DNA from: CAZSAK01 sp964605155
Lineage (GTDB): Bacteria > Pseudomonadota > Gammaproteobacteria > SZUA-140
Length of the DNA: 64,000 nucleotides
Direction: 5' to 3'
Assembly (NCBI GenBank): GCA_964605155.1
Contig: CAZSAK010000015.1
Location: 6,181-70,180 of the forward strand
Shown here: one piece after another, positions 54,565 through 63,133 of the stretch
Numbering within the stretch: the stretch's first letter is position 1
How the letters are laid out: the number at the start of each line of letters is the position of its first letter
Program-made: the position numbers and the translations under genes
Notes under the pieces: generated by a model
What the model was told of the DNA's origin: nothing
Databases searched by the model: none
What the model saw: only the letters and a program-made list of their open reading frames with translations

Positions 54565-55209
54565 TCAAGTATCTTTATTTTTTAGCAACCAAACACTCTC
54601 TTTTGCTTCACATATCCCTTTTAATCCACCAGTCACATTTGAACTTTCAATAAGCGTTATATCATAAGTGTCTCTGTAATGTTTATATACTTCTTCGCGA
54701 CTAATAGAAAAAGGAGGACCTTCCATTAAGGTTTGATCGTACTCAAAGCAAATAAGTAACTGTGGCGCTTGACCCGTAATTTTCCTTATATGTCTTGTGT
54801 ATCGACTGCGCATTTTCTCGGGCAAGGCTACCAAAGCAGCTCTATCATAAATTGCGTCGACTGGGCCAAGCATATCGCCTGACATGTTGAATAAGTCACC
54901 AACATAAATGTTGATATTTGTTGCGCTGTACTGAATTACACCTTCACTTTTTGATATCCCGGGTTCCACTCCAAGCTCCCTGAATAACTGCTTGATGGCC
55001 AACTCACTCAACTCGACACCTACAATACGATAGCCATTGGATAGCAACCAGGCGATATCGAGAGTTTTACCACATAAAGGTAAAAATACACGACTGTCCT
55101 CCTCTAAAGACAGCTCTTTGAAATGTTTGACCAGCAGAGGGTTGGCTTCGGTTTTGTGGAACCCGATTTCGTTTGTTTCCCATCTTTGATGCCAAAAATT
55201 TGCATCCAT
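54565..55209 (-). CDS. tpm: Thiopurine S-methyltransferase-family enzyme
   Basis: 214 residues from ATG 55209 (MDANFWHQRWETNEIGFHKT). The TPMT pattern RVFLPLCGKTLDIAWLLSNGYRIVGVELSELAIKQLF and GDLFNM, VDAIYDRAALVALPE, QLLICFEYDQTLMEGPPFSIS is complete. Bacterial TPMTs methylate thiopurines, selenium and tellurium compounds with SAM; a role in chalcogen detoxification fits the neighbouring sulfide oxidation gene. A longer frame to 55308 overlaps the small gene upstream and is not family-like. An AAAGGAAT ribosome site precedes the chosen start. Confidence 0.94.
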   Translation of the reverse strand: MDANFWHQRWETNEIGFHKTEANPLLVKHFKELSLEEDSRVFLPLCGKTLDIAWLLSNGYRIVGVELSELAIKQLFRELGVEPGISKSEGVIQYSATNINIYVGDLFNMSGDMLGPVDAIYDRAALVALPEKMRSRYTRHIRKITGQAPQLLICFEYDQTLMEGPPFSISREEVYKHYRDTYDITLIESSNVTGGLKGICEAKESVWLLKNKDT

Positions 55210-55288
55210 AAAAATTCCTTTCGTACATAATTTGAAATTATAGGACCAGACACCACTTCCCGGGCTTCGGGTCTCCCGTTGCTTGTGT

Positions 55289-55561
55289 CTAGCTCTTGAG
55301 GCGGGCAATAACTAATGAAAATGCGGTAACCATTATTATAAACACGCCAAGCCACCTGATACTTCTATTTTTATGCTCTATCCCTTGCTTCGTAAGACAG
55401 TTGTTAAAAAACATACTAAAGATTTCTACAAAAAGCCCGGTTCTTCCCGCGGATGGAATTGTATTCTTAAGCCAACCTATGAAATGCCTGGCAAAGAATA
55501 TTATTACGATGCCAATAACAGCAAAATAGGTTAATGCCATAAATAATAACACCATATTCAT
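55289..55561 (-). CDS. Small two-span membrane protein (hypothetical)
   Basis: A 90-residue frame with a span at about 4-24 (VLLFMALTYFAVIGIVIIFFA) and another at about 69-86 (WLGVFIIMVTAFSLVIAR), joined by a polar loop with NTIPSAGRTGLFVE. No family recognised. It is upstream of tpm in the same direction with 79 bases between. The two clean spans argue for a real gene, but no strong ribosome site is seen. Confidence 0.45.
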   Translation of the reverse strand: MNMVLLFMALTYFAVIGIVIIFFARHFIGWLKNTIPSAGRTGLFVEIFSMFFNNCLTKQGIEHKNRSIRWLGVFIIMVTAFSLVIARLKS

Positions 55562-55843
55562 AGGCTGGTACTATAAGAACCATTAAGTGTATAAAGGCTG
55601 ATCACACTTTTTTTACCTGGCATATATAATTTTAAGTCTGGTTTCGGAATTGATAGCCTGGATGCCCGTTGGATCATAGTTCACTGTTCTTAACACACCG
55701 CACTGCGAGTCTTTCCGTTGCCGGCTGTGTATATACTGGACGGTGACAATAGGTATTTACAGTGGACCAGTAGACTTACGACGTATTATTTTGTGTAAAA
55801 ATCGATACTTCTGCTGCTCCGCCTGCTTTTTGTTGCGATACCG

Positions 55844-57265
55844 CTATGTACTACCAGTACTGAAACGTTGTTGAACCAACTTTAAGCGACGATTCATTTC
55901 TGCACTGCCGAAACCCATGTCTCGAATGACTTCCAAGCGCCGCAAGGCCGACCTTCCGGTATAGAACGATGAGAAGTGACCCAATCGCTCAAGTTCTTCC
56001 AATGCGGCTGCAGCTACCCAGCTTCTGATATCGCTGCGGGGCGGTACTGAATCAAATCGCTCTCCAGGCGCAAGAAAAGGCTCTCGCGGATCTATGCGGC
56101 GTTGCTGGAAGATGACATTGCATAGTGCGTTAAGAGCCTTTACGGCAAGTTCGCGAGCGCCATAGTCACATGCAACACGTGCAAGGCTGGAAAGCCGTAA
56201 ATAGGTCGGCTGTGACTCACAGAGAGACTTGAGAAGCAAATAACTATCTTCCAGTGCAGAAAAGCGCTCGGCGGCAGTAAGCGACGCATCTCTTGATATC
56301 ATATAGGATGACAATGCTGCCTGGACTTCACGGTTTCCGTTGGCTGCTATCGTTTCCTGCCAAAGCTTTGCGCATGCTTTTGCATACGGCAAGTTCATGA
56401 GGATTGGAAGCCAGCTGTTTGATTGATTACGGTCGGGATTGGCCTTTCTGCCGGTGTTTTCAGCTTCCCGTGAATGCAGGACGGCTTCAGCTGTCACAAG
56501 AAAGCCTTCGTCCGCTAGTCTGGCAGTGCGGTCCGGCTTGCAGGAGAACAGATTCAGCAGAAAGGTGTCAACCGGTCCTGTTTCACTGAAGGGCATCAAA
56601 ACATTGAGCCCCGGTACCAGTCTATATGAGTTGTAGCCGAGTTCAGCGAAAGATCTTATCAGCTCCATGTCGTGTTGCGCACCTGCCTTGATTTTATATT
56701 GGACAAGGGGTGACTGCGATTCAAAGAAGCGCAAACCTCCACGGAGTATATTCTCTTCTTCTCCCTCAGCGTCGAGTTTTAGAAATTGTATATCTTCCCA
56801 GCCATATGCTGCCAGGCACGTGTCCAAAGTTGTGACATCGGCAGTTTCCGTCTCTGATCCCGATATATTGTCGCGCACTAAGGCGTTCAATTCCGAGTTC
56901 TCATTTAACGCCAGTTCCGCACCGCCCTTCTCTCTGGAGAGGGCATTTTGTGTTAATTCGACCTGGCTAAAGTCGTTGGCTGCAATACTTGCGGCAAGCA
57001 GCTTCGCGGTCGATGATGCTGGCTCAAAGGCCCATACCCTTCCAGCAGGGCCTACCAGCTTAGCCATCGACAAAGTGTAGACTCCGTAGTTAGCGCCAAT
57101 GTCGATTACTCTATCGCCGGGTTTGAGAAATTGACGCAAGAACTTGATTTCATCCTCAAACCAGTCTTCCCGCTCACGCAGGACGTACGTTGTGATCAAA
57201 TTCAGGGAATCAGGAACAATAATGCGTACGCCATCAACCAAGGTGAGTGTAGTAGTAGAATCCAT
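55844..57265 (-). CDS. FkbM family methyltransferase with helical C-terminal extension
   Basis: A 473-residue protein. The SAM-binding Rossmann part begins at about 50: GDRVIDIGANYGVYTLSMAKLVGPAGRVWAFEP, followed by TLDTCLAAYGWEDIQFLKLDAEGEEENILRGG, the FkbM pattern with the Asp-x-Glu-Gly. The domain ends near 240; the remaining 230 residues are helical (about 300-470, possibly TPR-like repeats such as EDSYLLLKSLCESQPTYLRLSSLARVA). Relatives O-methylate glycans or secondary metabolites. A broken second FkbM gene and a TPR gene lie further on, which suggests a surface-glycan neighbourhood. Confidence 0.88.
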   Translation of the reverse strand: MDSTTTLTLVDGVRIIVPDSLNLITTYVLREREDWFEDEIKFLRQFLKPGDRVIDIGANYGVYTLSMAKLVGPAGRVWAFEPASSTAKLLAASIAANDFSQVELTQNALSREKGGAELALNENSELNALVRDNISGSETETADVTTLDTCLAAYGWEDIQFLKLDAEGEEENILRGGLRFFESQSPLVQYKIKAGAQHDMELIRSFAELGYNSYRLVPGLNVLMPFSETGPVDTFLLNLFSCKPDRTARLADEGFLVTAEAVLHSREAENTGRKANPDRNQSNSWLPILMNLPYAKACAKLWQETIAANGNREVQAALSSYMISRDASLTAAERFSALEDSYLLLKSLCESQPTYLRLSSLARVACDYGARELAVKALNALCNVIFQQRRIDPREPFLAPGERFDSVPPRSDIRSWVAAAALEELERLGHFSSFYTGRSALRRLEVIRDMGFGSAEMNRRLKLVQQRFSTGST

Positions 57266-57495
57266 AATTTCGCCCGCCCTCCGTTACACTAAGTATCGCA
57301 TAATTGGCACGAAATCCGCGACCAGTCTAAGCAGCGTGACACCTCATCGTAAATCGTGGAGCACACTATCTGGTCACCGTTCCTCGTCATATCACCACGT
57401 AAAATTGCCCCTGCTAATGATCCGGGTAGGGCCATTAGTATACATTTACAGTGTTCCAGATATGGTTGGTGTGGTCCGAATCCGATGCATGCGAC

Positions 57496-57975
57496 TTAAT
57501 CTTTGAGGGAAAAGAGCACGGCATCCCGTTTCTGACGCACCGTCTGCGCGACTCGAACGATCAAAGCTGTCTCCCCTACCGGGAACCAAATGGGCGCAGA
57601 CCGCATCCGATTAATACCGGTACCTACACGCTGCGGCCCGGTCGATACCGCCAGACATTGCCAATGACTCTTTATCTTCGCCGAGGCAGTCGAGATCTGG
57701 AGCGCGGATTCATAGATGTGAAATGTGGTCTCACCAGGGATTGCGCCAAGCGACGCTTTAATAAAAATATCCCCGGGCCGCACGGAGGATCATTCCCTTG
57801 ACGCGCATGGGGTCGACACATATCCCCGCCAACCCTGGGTATACAGGGCATAGATATGACTATCGACGCTAGGCGCAAATGCGCCAACGTCTACATAAAA
57901 AACATCAATACAGCCCGGACGATGATGAAGGCCGTCTTCAGGGCAATACACACCTTCAGGACCAAACAGCTGCAT
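57496..57975 (-). pseudogene. FkbM-type methyltransferase gene, frameshifted and truncated
   Basis: The minus strand from 57975 reads CIDVFYVDVGAFAPSVDSHI then YALYTQGWRGYV, the start of an FkbM-type SAM domain of the short form (family pattern VDVGAxxP..SNTYALYxxGWRG). The frame breaks near 57785, and the continuation appears in another frame as RPGDIFIKASLGAIPGETTF then HIYESALQISTAS, again a clear FkbM segment (RPGD..GET.F..). After that the rest of the domain is lost by about 57500. At least one frameshift plus a missing C-terminal half make a functional product unlikely. It faces the same way as the intact FkbM gene. Confidence 0.75.
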
Positions 57976-58215
57976 GATTTTTTCTATTAAATCAATTAGA
58001 TGTGAAATTCATCAATGGGCGGCCTATGTGACAGCCTGTACTACGGGTCAACGTTACACCATCGTAAAGGGTATAAACTTTAACCTGTGATTATTCGATT
58101 CCAAGCCTTTCGATTGGGATATCGAGCCTGATTCTCGCGATATTTCATCAAAAATTCGAAGATTTTGCCGATATATTGAATATATTCAAAAATATAAAAG
58201 CGGCAGCTTCAGCAC

Positions 58216-58725
58216 TTGAGTAGCATCGAAGACAAATATGTCCTGTGTATTTCAACATGCAAAATAAGGGGGTATGCCGATTCACAATCAGGATTCTCAC
58301 TCCTCGAATTCCTTATCGTAGCCGCATTAATTTCTCTGGTAATGGTCGTTGCCATTCCCAATTATTCCGAGTACCGCGACCGGGCGGATAATGCCACTGC
58401 AGACGCGGACATTTCCACCATCTCCCATAGAATTGAATTATTTTATCTGGAACATCAACATCACCCAGACAGTCTCAATGAAATCGGCGTGGATACACTT
58501 CTGGATCCCTGGAAGAATCCTTATCACTATACGAGAATCGAGGGTAAGCAAGGCTTCAACGGTCTGAGAAAAGATAAAAATCTGGTTCCGCTTAACACCG
58601 ATTACGATCTGTATAGCAGCGGTAAAGACGGCTCCAGCGTCGACCCGATTACTACCGGCGTAAGTCAGGATGACATCATCAGCGCCAATAATGGACTGTT
58701 CGTAGGTCTTGCATCTGATTATTGA
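58216..58725 (+). CDS. GspG-like pseudopilin (orphan)
   Basis: A 169-residue prepilin-like protein. The class III signal is SQSGFSLLEFLIVAALISLV: cleavage after Gly26, Phe27 at +1, Glu31 at +5, but no basic residue directly before the glycine. The C-terminal half matches the GspG major pseudopilin: DTLLDPWKNPYHYTRIEG and NTDYDLYSSGKDG with the calcium-loop region. No other secretion or pilus gene is near. The start is TTG at 58216, the only reasonable one in frame; the upstream ribosome site is poor. It is 14 bases before the GGDEF-EAL gene and probably co-transcribed. Confidence 0.75.
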   Translation: MSSIEDKYVLCISTCKIRGYADSQSGFSLLEFLIVAALISLVMVVAIPNYSEYRDRADNATADADISTISHRIELFYLEHQHHPDSLNEIGVDTLLDPWKNPYHYTRIEGKQGFNGLRKDKNLVPLNTDYDLYSSGKDGSSVDPITTGVSQDDIISANNGLFVGLASDY

Positions 58726-58739
58726 GGCGGTTGTGAAAC

Positions 58740-61640
58740 ATGTTCCAGATTGATAACAGTTTTCTACACAGTAAATTCGCCCGTCGTATATTCCTGCTAT
58801 TTTTACTGTCAGCAATTATTCCAGTCACAGTCATTGCAATTCTGTCGTTCAACCATCTAGCCAGACAATTTTACACACAAAGCCACGAGCAGTCGCGCAT
58901 CGTGTGCAAGGCAATCGGCATGGAGCTGTATCGTCGCCTTTCAATTTCCAATGATGAATTGTTGTCAATCCAAAGAAACCTGGGAGACATATCAAATGAT
59001 TTCAATCATTCGCCGTATGAACCAGGACTAAACAAGCCCGCCAACTTTGATGAGATAATGTTATATACCAGCAGCGGAAATAAATATTACCTCTATGGCA
59101 AACATGACCAGATACCGGAGTTGAATATTGAACAACAGCGGCATCTTGTGAATGGAAAAGGTGTCATCCAGTTTCGAATAAATTCCGATAATCTGATTGA
59201 CGTTTATATGATCCAGGCCTTTAAGCATGAAGGTTCGGCAGATGATCTGCTGGTTGGGAAAGTCAACACAGAGAAATTATTCGCAATGCGTAATCTGTTG
59301 CCTCCCTATAGCGATATTCTTATTCTTGATGATCAGGGGATGATCCTGAAAAGTTCCACACCCTCATTAGGCGCAGTGGTTCCACACCTTAAATCCGCAC
59401 TATCAAGATCAATATCGGGACATGTTGACTGGTCTCTGGATGGAAAACTGAATTATGCCAGCTACTGGTCTATATTTACACAAAACCTGTTTTCCAATAC
59501 CAGCCTGATAGTGGTGGTGAGCCAACCCGAATCCATCGCACTCGCCCCTCTTCAAAAATTTAAGACAACCTACATACCCGTATTGGTATTTGCAATATTG
59601 TTTGTTTCTCTCATTTCTGTCGGTCAGATTCGCAGGAGGCTGATTCCCTTGGGGACACTCCGGAAGGCAACCGAACGTATCGCAAGTGGTGATTTAAGAG
59701 GACGTATCGATATCAACTCCGATGATGAGTTTGCCAATCTGGGAGAATCTTTCAATATCATGGCTAATAATCTGGAAATGCAGTTTACAAGCCTGGCTAC
59801 CTTTGCAGAAATTGATCGTTTAATACTGTCCTCTTTCGATGTGCGATTCATCATATCAACTGTACTCAGTCGCATAGGCGAACTTACACCTTGCAGCAGT
59901 GCCGCAATATTACTGCTTGATGGAGACAAACAATACAGCGGTAAGCTCTGGATTCGCCGCAATATGATTGAGGACAACATAGAAGAAACCCATGTGCGAT
60001 TGGGCCTGGATGAATTAAGTAAATTACAGGATAACCAGGCATATGTGAAATACAGCATCGACTCGTATTGTCCTGCATATCTCAGGATGTATATAGGGGA
60101 AGAAACTCAATACCTGATAATGTTGCCAACGTTTATAAAAGACGCACTGTATTCCATACTGATCTTTGGCTATAGTGCCCAGGTGACAGGAAAAGAACAG
60201 GATTGGGCTTCATTACACAAGTTTGCTGATCATATAGCAATCGCGTTATCCAATGCTGGATGGGAAGAACGCCTCTATCATCAAGCTCACTACGACGCGT
60301 TAACCAAACTTCCCAATCGCGCCTTGCTCAAGGATCGGCTTGAACAGGCTATCACACGTGCCCAGCGTAATCACTCTCAAATCGGTTTGATGTTCCTCGA
60401 TCTTGACCGATTCAAACTGGTTAATGATTCATTGGGGCATACCATAGGCGACCGCTTACTAAAGAACGTCGCGGACATTCTGGTAAGCCAGGTCAGAAAA
60501 ATAGATACCGTGGTACGCTTTGGTGGTGATGAATTTATCATAATTATTTCTGACATCGATGACACTAAAGATCCGGTATTCGAACTTGGGACAATTGCCA
60601 AAAAAATATTTAAGGCCACTCAGCATGAACTGGAGATTGAACATCATATCGTTCACCCAAAGATGAGTATCGGTATCGCCCTTTACCCAAATGACGGGCT
60701 TGAGCCGGAGGAATTGATCAAGAATGCCGATGCAGCCATGTATCATGCCAAAAGCAAGGGACGCGGTCGATATGACTTTTATGCAAATGAACTTAATGAC
60801 CTGGCGTCCCATCGCCTCCAACTTGAGATGGATCTGCGCCGGGCTTTAGTGAACAATGAGTTCCAGGTCGTTTATCAACCCAAGGTCGATTGCCGCAGCG
60901 GGCATTTATTGGGCGCTGAAGCCCTGATCCGTTGGCACCATCCTGTTAGAGGCATAATTCCTCCGCTGGAATTCATACCTATTGCGGAAGAAACCGGTTT
61001 GATAGTAGACATCGGTGAATGGGTTATGAGAAATGTCTGTCGGCAGATAGTGGCCTGGTGCGCAAGCGGATTGAATCCATTACCTATTGCTGTCAATGTA
61101 TCACCCAACCAATTTCAGCAACTCAATTTCATTGACATCCTGACTGATATACTCAAGCAAAACAAACTAGAGCCCAGTATGCTGGAGCTAGAGATAACTG
61201 AAACAACAATTATGTCTGATTCCGAACGATCCATTGAAAAATTAAATGTATGTCGCGCGATGGGTTTAAATCTGGCAATGGATGATTTTGGCACAGGCTA
61301 TTCTTCCTTGAGTTATTTGCGAAACCTTCCTATCCATACTCTAAAAATAGATAAATCATTTATTTCATCTATCTGTGAGGAAGATGATGCATGTGCGATT
61401 GTCAACACGACAATCAGCCTCGCTCATCAACTGGGACAAAAGGTGGTAGCAGAGGGCGTAGAATCTGAAGAACAGAGACATCTACTTCAGGAAATGTCGT
61501 GTGATGCAATTCAGGGATATCTCATCAGCAAACCCCTGCCCGCGGAGAAATTCAGCGTACGTTTTCTGCAGACTGATCCCGGAGACACCTCGATCGTTTA
61601 CCCTGATAACACCAAGCCTTGCAAAACAGTGACTCGTTAG
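58740..61640 (+). CDS. Membrane receptor with HAMP, GAF-like, GGDEF and EAL domains
   Basis: A 966-residue protein: span at about 15-35, periplasmic sensor 40-275, span 278-296, HAMP (about 297-350, IPLGTLRKATERIASGDLRG), GAF-like domain (about 355-505), GGDEF (about 515-680) and EAL (about 690-945). GGDEF (595-599) and the inhibitory site RKID (586-589) have standard spacing. The EAL domain keeps YQP, EAL (727-729) with RW, NVS, ELEITE, DDFGTGYSS (848-856) and AEGVES, so both activities look possible. It follows the pseudopilin gene by 14 bases. Confidence 0.93.
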   Translation: MFQIDNSFLHSKFARRIFLLFLLSAIIPVTVIAILSFNHLARQFYTQSHEQSRIVCKAIGMELYRRLSISNDELLSIQRNLGDISNDFNHSPYEPGLNKPANFDEIMLYTSSGNKYYLYGKHDQIPELNIEQQRHLVNGKGVIQFRINSDNLIDVYMIQAFKHEGSADDLLVGKVNTEKLFAMRNLLPPYSDILILDDQGMILKSSTPSLGAVVPHLKSALSRSISGHVDWSLDGKLNYASYWSIFTQNLFSNTSLIVVVSQPESIALAPLQKFKTTYIPVLVFAILFVSLISVGQIRRRLIPLGTLRKATERIASGDLRGRIDINSDDEFANLGESFNIMANNLEMQFTSLATFAEIDRLILSSFDVRFIISTVLSRIGELTPCSSAAILLLDGDKQYSGKLWIRRNMIEDNIEETHVRLGLDELSKLQDNQAYVKYSIDSYCPAYLRMYIGEETQYLIMLPTFIKDALYSILIFGYSAQVTGKEQDWASLHKFADHIAIALSNAGWEERLYHQAHYDALTKLPNRALLKDRLEQAITRAQRNHSQIGLMFLDLDRFKLVNDSLGHTIGDRLLKNVADILVSQVRKIDTVVRFGGDEFIIIISDIDDTKDPVFELGTIAKKIFKATQHELEIEHHIVHPKMSIGIALYPNDGLEPEELIKNADAAMYHAKSKGRGRYDFYANELNDLASHRLQLEMDLRRALVNNEFQVVYQPKVDCRSGHLLGAEALIRWHHPVRGIIPPLEFIPIAEETGLIVDIGEWVMRNVCRQIVAWCASGLNPLPIAVNVSPNQFQQLNFIDILTDILKQNKLEPSMLELEITETTIMSDSERSIEKLNVCRAMGLNLAMDDFGTGYSSLSYLRNLPIHTLKIDKSFISSICEEDDACAIVNTTISLAHQLGQKVVAEGVESEEQRHLLQEMSCDAIQGYLISKPLPAEKFSVRFLQTDPGDTSIVYPDNTKPCKTVTR

Positions 61641-61735
61641 AATCACACGCACCCAATTGACCGGACCTGTCATGGCCCTCTCCCCAACTCAGTCATCGAT
61701 ACATCAACTACCCGCGGGCAAGCCCGTTGCCGTCG

Positions 61736-61764
61736 CTGTCAATATATTGATTTATATGAATAAT
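61736..61764 (+). promoter_or_regulatory. Possible promoter of the structured RNA downstream
   Basis: CTGTCA (4 of 6), a 17-base spacer and AATAAT (5 of 6), implying a start near 61771. The area is A+T rich, so a chance match is possible. Confidence 0.3.
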
Positions 61765-61770
61765 ACATGA

Positions 61771-61978
61771 ATTTACTAAATGTTTTGTTAAAAGGGCCGA
61801 TATCAAGCATAACCAGCCCGCGTGATGCTGGACGTCAAAATCACGCAAAGCTCGCTATTCCTCCCTCTGCGAGAGCCCGCAGACGAGAGTCGTGGCGGGC
61901 AATACAACCCAGGCTGCGCGAGCCCTGCCTCCTAATCGTGCGTTTTTCTACCCGTGATATCTATCGCGGGTTTTTTTT
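61771..61978 (+). ncRNA. Possible structured non-coding RNA with exposed CCTCC motifs
   Basis: A roughly 200-base segment inside the 541-base gap after the GGDEF-EAL gene, sharply more GC rich than its surroundings. It can form CTCGC/GCGAG (61851-61873) with CCTCCC in the loop, GCCCGC/GCGGGC (61875-61900), CAGGCT/AGCCCTG with one bulge (61910-61927), then an unpaired CCTCC (61928-61932) before the terminator. A 97-residue frame crosses it but lacks protein character. It could be a small RNA or merely the distant 3' end of the receptor transcript. Not a known family that I recognise. Confidence 0.4.
61950..61978 (+). terminator. Rho-independent terminator
   Basis: ACCCGTGA-TATCTA-TCGCGGGT (one G-T pair) forms an 8-bp stem followed by eight or nine T. 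It lies 310 bases after the GGDEF-EAL stop. Confidence 0.85.
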
Positions 61979-62181
61979 GCTCTTCTCGCGGGTGTTTGAG
62001 TATGTTGACATGATGGGACAAGTAATATGTGCCATGATTTGGGATGTAACCAAATCGTAAGCCCATACAATAACTACACAATGATATTGGTCGTGCGAGA
62101 TCTTCATTATGTCATGTAGGCTGAAGTGTAAATTTGTGTATCAGAGATCGTCATCTGATCACTTGATATGTTAAATATCGT

Positions 62182-62562
62182 TTAGAATTGACTCACAGAG
62201 AGATTTTCGCAATTCGCAGAAGTTTTTTGTGTGATTATAGACCGATAGTTACATAGTCTGGATAGCATCTCAAAGGTCACATGATCATAAGAATGAAACA
62301 TCAATCCCACTCCTTTTTTGTTTTTGTAGATGACATATGCTTTAATATGTATACCACTATTCTCGCCAATCGAATCCGGATAGATCAGGACATCCACCAA
62401 CGTTTTTTCATTTATAGTGACTGGATCTGTTTGGATAAACATTCCTCCCATACTGATATTTTTTACCTTTGCATTTAATTTTGGCATATCTCTTTGTATC
62501 ATTTGAACATCCAAAGAAATCTCCTTGCGTACATACCATCGATGTTCCATAAATATTTGCAT
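62182..62562 (-). CDS. PilZ domain protein (c-di-GMP receptor candidate)
   Basis: A 126-residue protein. The motif HRWYVRKEI holds Arg-x-x-x-Arg and VKNISMGGMFIQT holds NxSxGG, so both c-di-GMP motifs are intact; strands up to VGLMFHSYDHVTFEMLSRL complete the barrel. The last 20 residues are an Asn/Ser-rich tail. The ATG at 62562 or the internal ATG at 62550 (MEHRWYVRKE) could be the start; neither has a clear ribosome site. It faces the GGDEF-EAL receptor gene, which could supply its ligand. Confidence 0.85.
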   Translation of the reverse strand: MQIFMEHRWYVRKEISLDVQMIQRDMPKLNAKVKNISMGGMFIQTDPVTINEKTLVDVLIYPDSIGENSGIHIKAYVIYKNKKGVGLMFHSYDHVTFEMLSRLCNYRSIITQKTSANCENLSVSQF

Positions 62563-62800
62563 GTGTCTGTTCTTTATTCATGAAATGTATTGGTTCTTTT
62601 TATATCGACACTTCTATATGAAACATTGAATACATATATTTTCAATTAATTTCATTTAGTTACAATTGAGTGACCTGGCCATCTATGATTAATATAGCTC
62701 AACAATAACCATCGTGATGACAACCATCAGGTTAATGCCCGAAGGAAATAGCGGACGCTGAACACCAGGGAAGTATACCAAGGCATTATTGTTTCTTTCG

Positions 62801-62816
62801 CTGGATGATCATCCAG
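62801..62816. repeat. Perfect 16-base palindrome between the PilZ and TPR genes
   Basis: CTGGATGATCATCCAG is its own reverse complement. It lies in the 571-base A+T-rich gap 62563-63133 between two divergent genes and is the only clear structure there, a sensible place for a dimeric regulator to bind. Confidence 0.45.
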
Positions 62817-63133
62817 AATGATTCTATCGAATTCTTAAAATCTGAAACAGTATTTTCAGAACCTCAATAATTAAAACCTTTTAAATTTATTTTTAGAGGT
62901 AAAATAACCAAAATATTTTGTGTTATTGATGGTCGCGTTCCATACTTATATTTAGTACTGGACACCTGCTTATTACAAAACCTGAATCGAATTATAGGTC
63001 TGGCGTGCATTCATTACTACAAAGCCGCCCGACAGCTTGCTAGACTTGATTAGTTTTTACAGATAAAATCCGAATAAAGTTATTTCGAACTGATTACCTC
63101 ATGAATTCCAATCAACAGAAATAATATAGTTGC

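Noticed and set aside
61767..62060. A 97-residue plus-strand frame across the GC-rich segment and its terminator
   Set aside because: It reads through a strong terminator, is Arg rich as expected from GC-rich hairpins, and has no family features.
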